Of a DNA stretch of 64,000 nt, positions 62,168-64,000 are shown one piece after another. A program made the position numbers and the translations under genes. The notes below the pieces were generated by a model that saw only the letters and a program-made list of their open reading frames with translations, ran no database searches and was not told where the DNA came from. The stretch spans positions 37,475 to 101,474 of the forward strand of contig NZ_BNJJ01000029.1 in NCBI RefSeq assembly GCF_016587435.1, given 5' to 3'. Within the stretch, counting starts at the first letter, position 1. Every line of letters begins with the position of its first letter. This DNA comes from Dictyobacter formicarum (GTDB taxonomy: Bacteria; Chloroflexota; Ktedonobacteria; Ktedonobacterales; Ktedonobacteraceae).

Positions 62168-63847
62168 TTATTCTTTGGATATAATGCCAGCGATCTCTGG
62201 CGCTTGCTTGAGGATACGCGGAGCGACTATATTGGTGACAATGATGTAGAAGGCAGCTCCATAGAGTATTGAGGCGGGCAGGCTTAAGATCCAGATCCAT
62301 TCGACGCGTAAAAAGATGGGGATCGCTACCGCTGCCGCTACTGGAACCAGCAAGATCATCATTATCAGCGTGGCCAGCATTGACATGATGGCGCGCAGAC
62401 AGCCTCCTTCTGCCGACATGTTTGAGGCGGTCTGGAAGCCACGTCGCGCCTGACGCATCTTCTGTGGCAGGTAGACACTGGTAATATTGCCAATGCCTAG
62501 AATAATGCCCATACCTGCCAGTCCAATCACCAGGGCCGGCCCTACATAGATCCAGGCTTGAGTGATGATGGCTGCGATAACAATCAGCAGGCAGATTTCA
62601 ACCAGGCCCACCACGAAGACAGCGATATTTTTGCCCCAGAGAATATATTTGGGATTGATTGGGAACAGGAAGAGGGCCGTGATGCTCTGCCGTTCAAATC
62701 CCAGCGAGTTATACGCCAGGGAATAGAGCGTAAACATAATGAATAGCGGCACCACCAGCACTGCCCAGGGTCCCAGGAGCGCGAAGACGCGCGCGCCATT
62801 TGCTCCATTGTTATTGAAAATGGTGAAGCTAAAGTACAGGATCAAGAACAGCAGCGAGACCATGGATTGCAGGAAGATGGCCTTGATCTGTGGATCGCGC
62901 CAGAAGTATTTCAGATCCTTTTCCAATATGGCTTTGACTGGTACTGGGATGCGTCGCGTAATCACATTTCCTGTAGTTGCGCCAGTCACATTCTGACGGC
63001 GTATTGTTTTTGCCGTTCCGGCACTCTCAGCTGTGGTTAACCCACGCTCTACAATCATCTGCCAGAAGAAGAGGAACAAGAACGTGATCGCGGCCAGCGC
63101 CAACAACCAGACCACGCTCATCAGCCAGTTGCCAGCTGCTGCTTGCTGAATGGAGCGAGCTGCCATACCTGGAGGCAACCATTGCAGATAGGGTGAGATG
63201 TGGGCGTGTATGAGTGTGTCGTAAAAGCCCTTGTTGGCAAAACCGCGAATGGCAAACTGGCACAGGTAACCGCTAGAGGAGAGCAGGACCACCAGAATCA
63301 CACTGAGATCGCGGAAGCGGCGACTTTGCAGCACCTTTTGTAGCAGGGCCAGCACCAGCTGACTGACGGCGACCAGCTGCACATAAAACACTAACATGCT
63401 CAGTAGCGCCATCAAGGCCAGTGGAATCGAGGTGGCCCAACCGGCAACTACCGCTGCCAGAGCGATAACCAGACCCACCGTTGGAATATCTAGTAGGGTC
63501 GAGAAGACCAGGCTCAGCATCAGTTCTCCCCTGGTCAATGGGAAGAGTGCGAGCTTGGAGATATCAAGTCCCTCATTAGTCGTAAACTCTAGTAGTGGCA
63601 GGACCAGCCAGAGTGCAAAGATGCCGGTCAGAACCAGGAAGAGCACTTCGGCATTAGCTGGCTCAGGGAGGAAACGATAGGCCACAAAGGTCACGCCAGC
63701 GATCGTCAGGCCAGCTCCCAGAACAAACAATCCTAGAAAAATGCTGCCAATAATGCGAGCGACCTTGTTGCCACGTGTAAAGCCGCGCGTAAACATCTTC
63801 CAGCGCAGCCAGAATAGCCATCGAAGTTTGTCACCGTGGATAAGCAC
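62168..63847 (-). CDS. ABC-2 type exporter permease, large form
   Basis: A 559-residue membrane protein with about twelve to fourteen hydrophobic segments in two halves, separated by a cytoplasmic loop near 285-310 (KTIRRQNVTGATTGN). It is the membrane part of an ABC exporter whose ATPase ends just upstream. It starts at GTG (63845-63847); its ribosome site AGGAGG overlaps the ATPase stop codon with 5 nt spacing, so the subunits are coupled. A Cys-containing insertion near 480 (SAEGGCLRAIM) is of unknown meaning. The substrate is unknown. Confidence 0.82.
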   Translation of the reverse strand: MLIHGDKLRWLFWLRWKMFTRGFTRGNKVARIIGSIFLGLFVLGAGLTIAGVTFVAYRFLPEPANAEVLFLVLTGIFALWLVLPLLEFTTNEGLDISKLALFPLTRGELMLSLVFSTLLDIPTVGLVIALAAVVAGWATSIPLALMALLSMLVFYVQLVAVSQLVLALLQKVLQSRRFRDLSVILVVLLSSSGYLCQFAIRGFANKGFYDTLIHAHISPYLQWLPPGMAARSIQQAAAGNWLMSVVWLLALAAITFLFLFFWQMIVERGLTTAESAGTAKTIRRQNVTGATTGNVITRRIPVPVKAILEKDLKYFWRDPQIKAIFLQSMVSLLFLILYFSFTIFNNNGANGARVFALLGPWAVLVVPLFIMFTLYSLAYNSLGFERQSITALFLFPINPKYILWGKNIAVFVVGLVEICLLIVIAAIITQAWIYVGPALVIGLAGMGIILGIGNITSVYLPQKMRQARRGFQTASNMSAEGGCLRAIMSMLATLIMMILLVPVAAAVAIPIFLRVEWIWILSLPASILYGAAFYIIVTNIVAPRILKQAPEIAGIISKE

Positions 63848-63856
63848 GATATCCTC

Positions 63857-64000
63857 CTAATCCAGCCAGCTTAAATTGTGGTTTTCGTTACGTACGCCGA
63901 TCACATTCAAGAAGATATCTTCCAGGGTGGCATCTTTAGCGCCGCCATTGCCGCTGGCGCGCTCGCGCAACTCCTGGAGAGAGCCTTCTGCCACAAGTAC
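63857..64000 (-). CDS. ABC transporter ATP-binding protein, C-terminal end (partial)
   Basis: The last 47 codons of a gene that enters from the right edge. The frame ends ...TLEDIFLNVIG, then VRNENHNLSWLD and a TAG stop at 63857-63859. The LEDIFL pattern is typical of the C-terminus of ABC-2 exporter ATPases, and the partner permease follows at once on the same strand. Walker motifs lie outside the window. Confidence 0.8.
   Translation of the reverse strand, partial: VLVAEGSLQELRERASGNGGAKDATLEDIFLNVIGVRNENHNLSWLD

Noticed and set aside
1..64000. tRNA, rRNA, CRISPR arrays or prophage genes
   Set aside because: None was found on reading; no regularly spaced repeats, no cloverleaf with T-loop signature and no phage structural genes were recognised.

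Overview
The window carries about 41 protein genes at moderate GC, packed into short operons on both strands and separated by AT-richer spacers. No rRNA, tRNA or CRISPR array is seen. The gene style points to a member of the Chloroflexota, most likely the class Ktedonobacteria. The evidence is several large membrane-anchored Ser/Thr kinases in tandem, ECF sigma/anti-sigma pairs, class A penicillin-binding proteins with long disordered cytoplasmic tails, a B12-dependent mutase subunit with MeaB, and beta-propeller surface proteins. This assignment is an inference from gene content; no phylogenetic marker was compared.

Left part (1-24 kb). Epoxyqueuosine reductase lies behind a two-gene ABC exporter (minus strand). 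Then come an Fe-S flavoprotein of the glutamate-synthase small-subunit type with a long structured leader, a KptA RNA 2'-phosphotransferase, a lipoprotein, an ECF sigma factor with its membrane anti-sigma partner, two small DNA-binding regulators, and an Idh/MocA-SDR oxidoreductase pair. A minus-strand block follows with a phosphotransferase, a dynamin-like GTPase, a diacylglycerol kinase, a fused MurF-alanine racemase, DprA and a membrane-anchored gluzincin peptidase.

Middle (24-44 kb). Two paralogous class A penicillin-binding proteins stand in tandem, followed by an AT-rich spacer that holds a 64-bp perfect palindrome and a strong promoter. The promoter leads into a structured leader and a 43-residue secreted-peptide gene. 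Next is a CIRCE-controlled hrcA-dnaK-dnaJ cluster that lacks grpE. After it come three tandem kinase genes with related extracellular domains; the first has lost all catalytic residues and is a pseudokinase, while the other two are intact.

Right part (44-64 kb). An XPB-like helicase diverges from an unknown protein with a receiver-like fold. A translationally overlapping operon runs rnc - adenine methyltransferase - B12-binding mutase subunit - meaB. A complete IS4-type element (50851-52366) with a 12-bp target duplication sits in a GC-rich repeat. A CopC-CopD-YtkA fusion is followed by two beta-propeller surface proteins. The rest is a PhyH dioxygenase with an AraC regulator, a second ECF sigma/anti-sigma pair, a small secreted protein behind a candidate attenuator or MITE, and the start of another ABC exporter operon that runs off the right edge.

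The most unusual items are the secreted peptide with its leader RNA, the mutually exclusive hairpins at 61143-61303, the pseudokinase-kinase-kinase array, and the overlapping rnc-methyltransferase-mutase-meaB operon.
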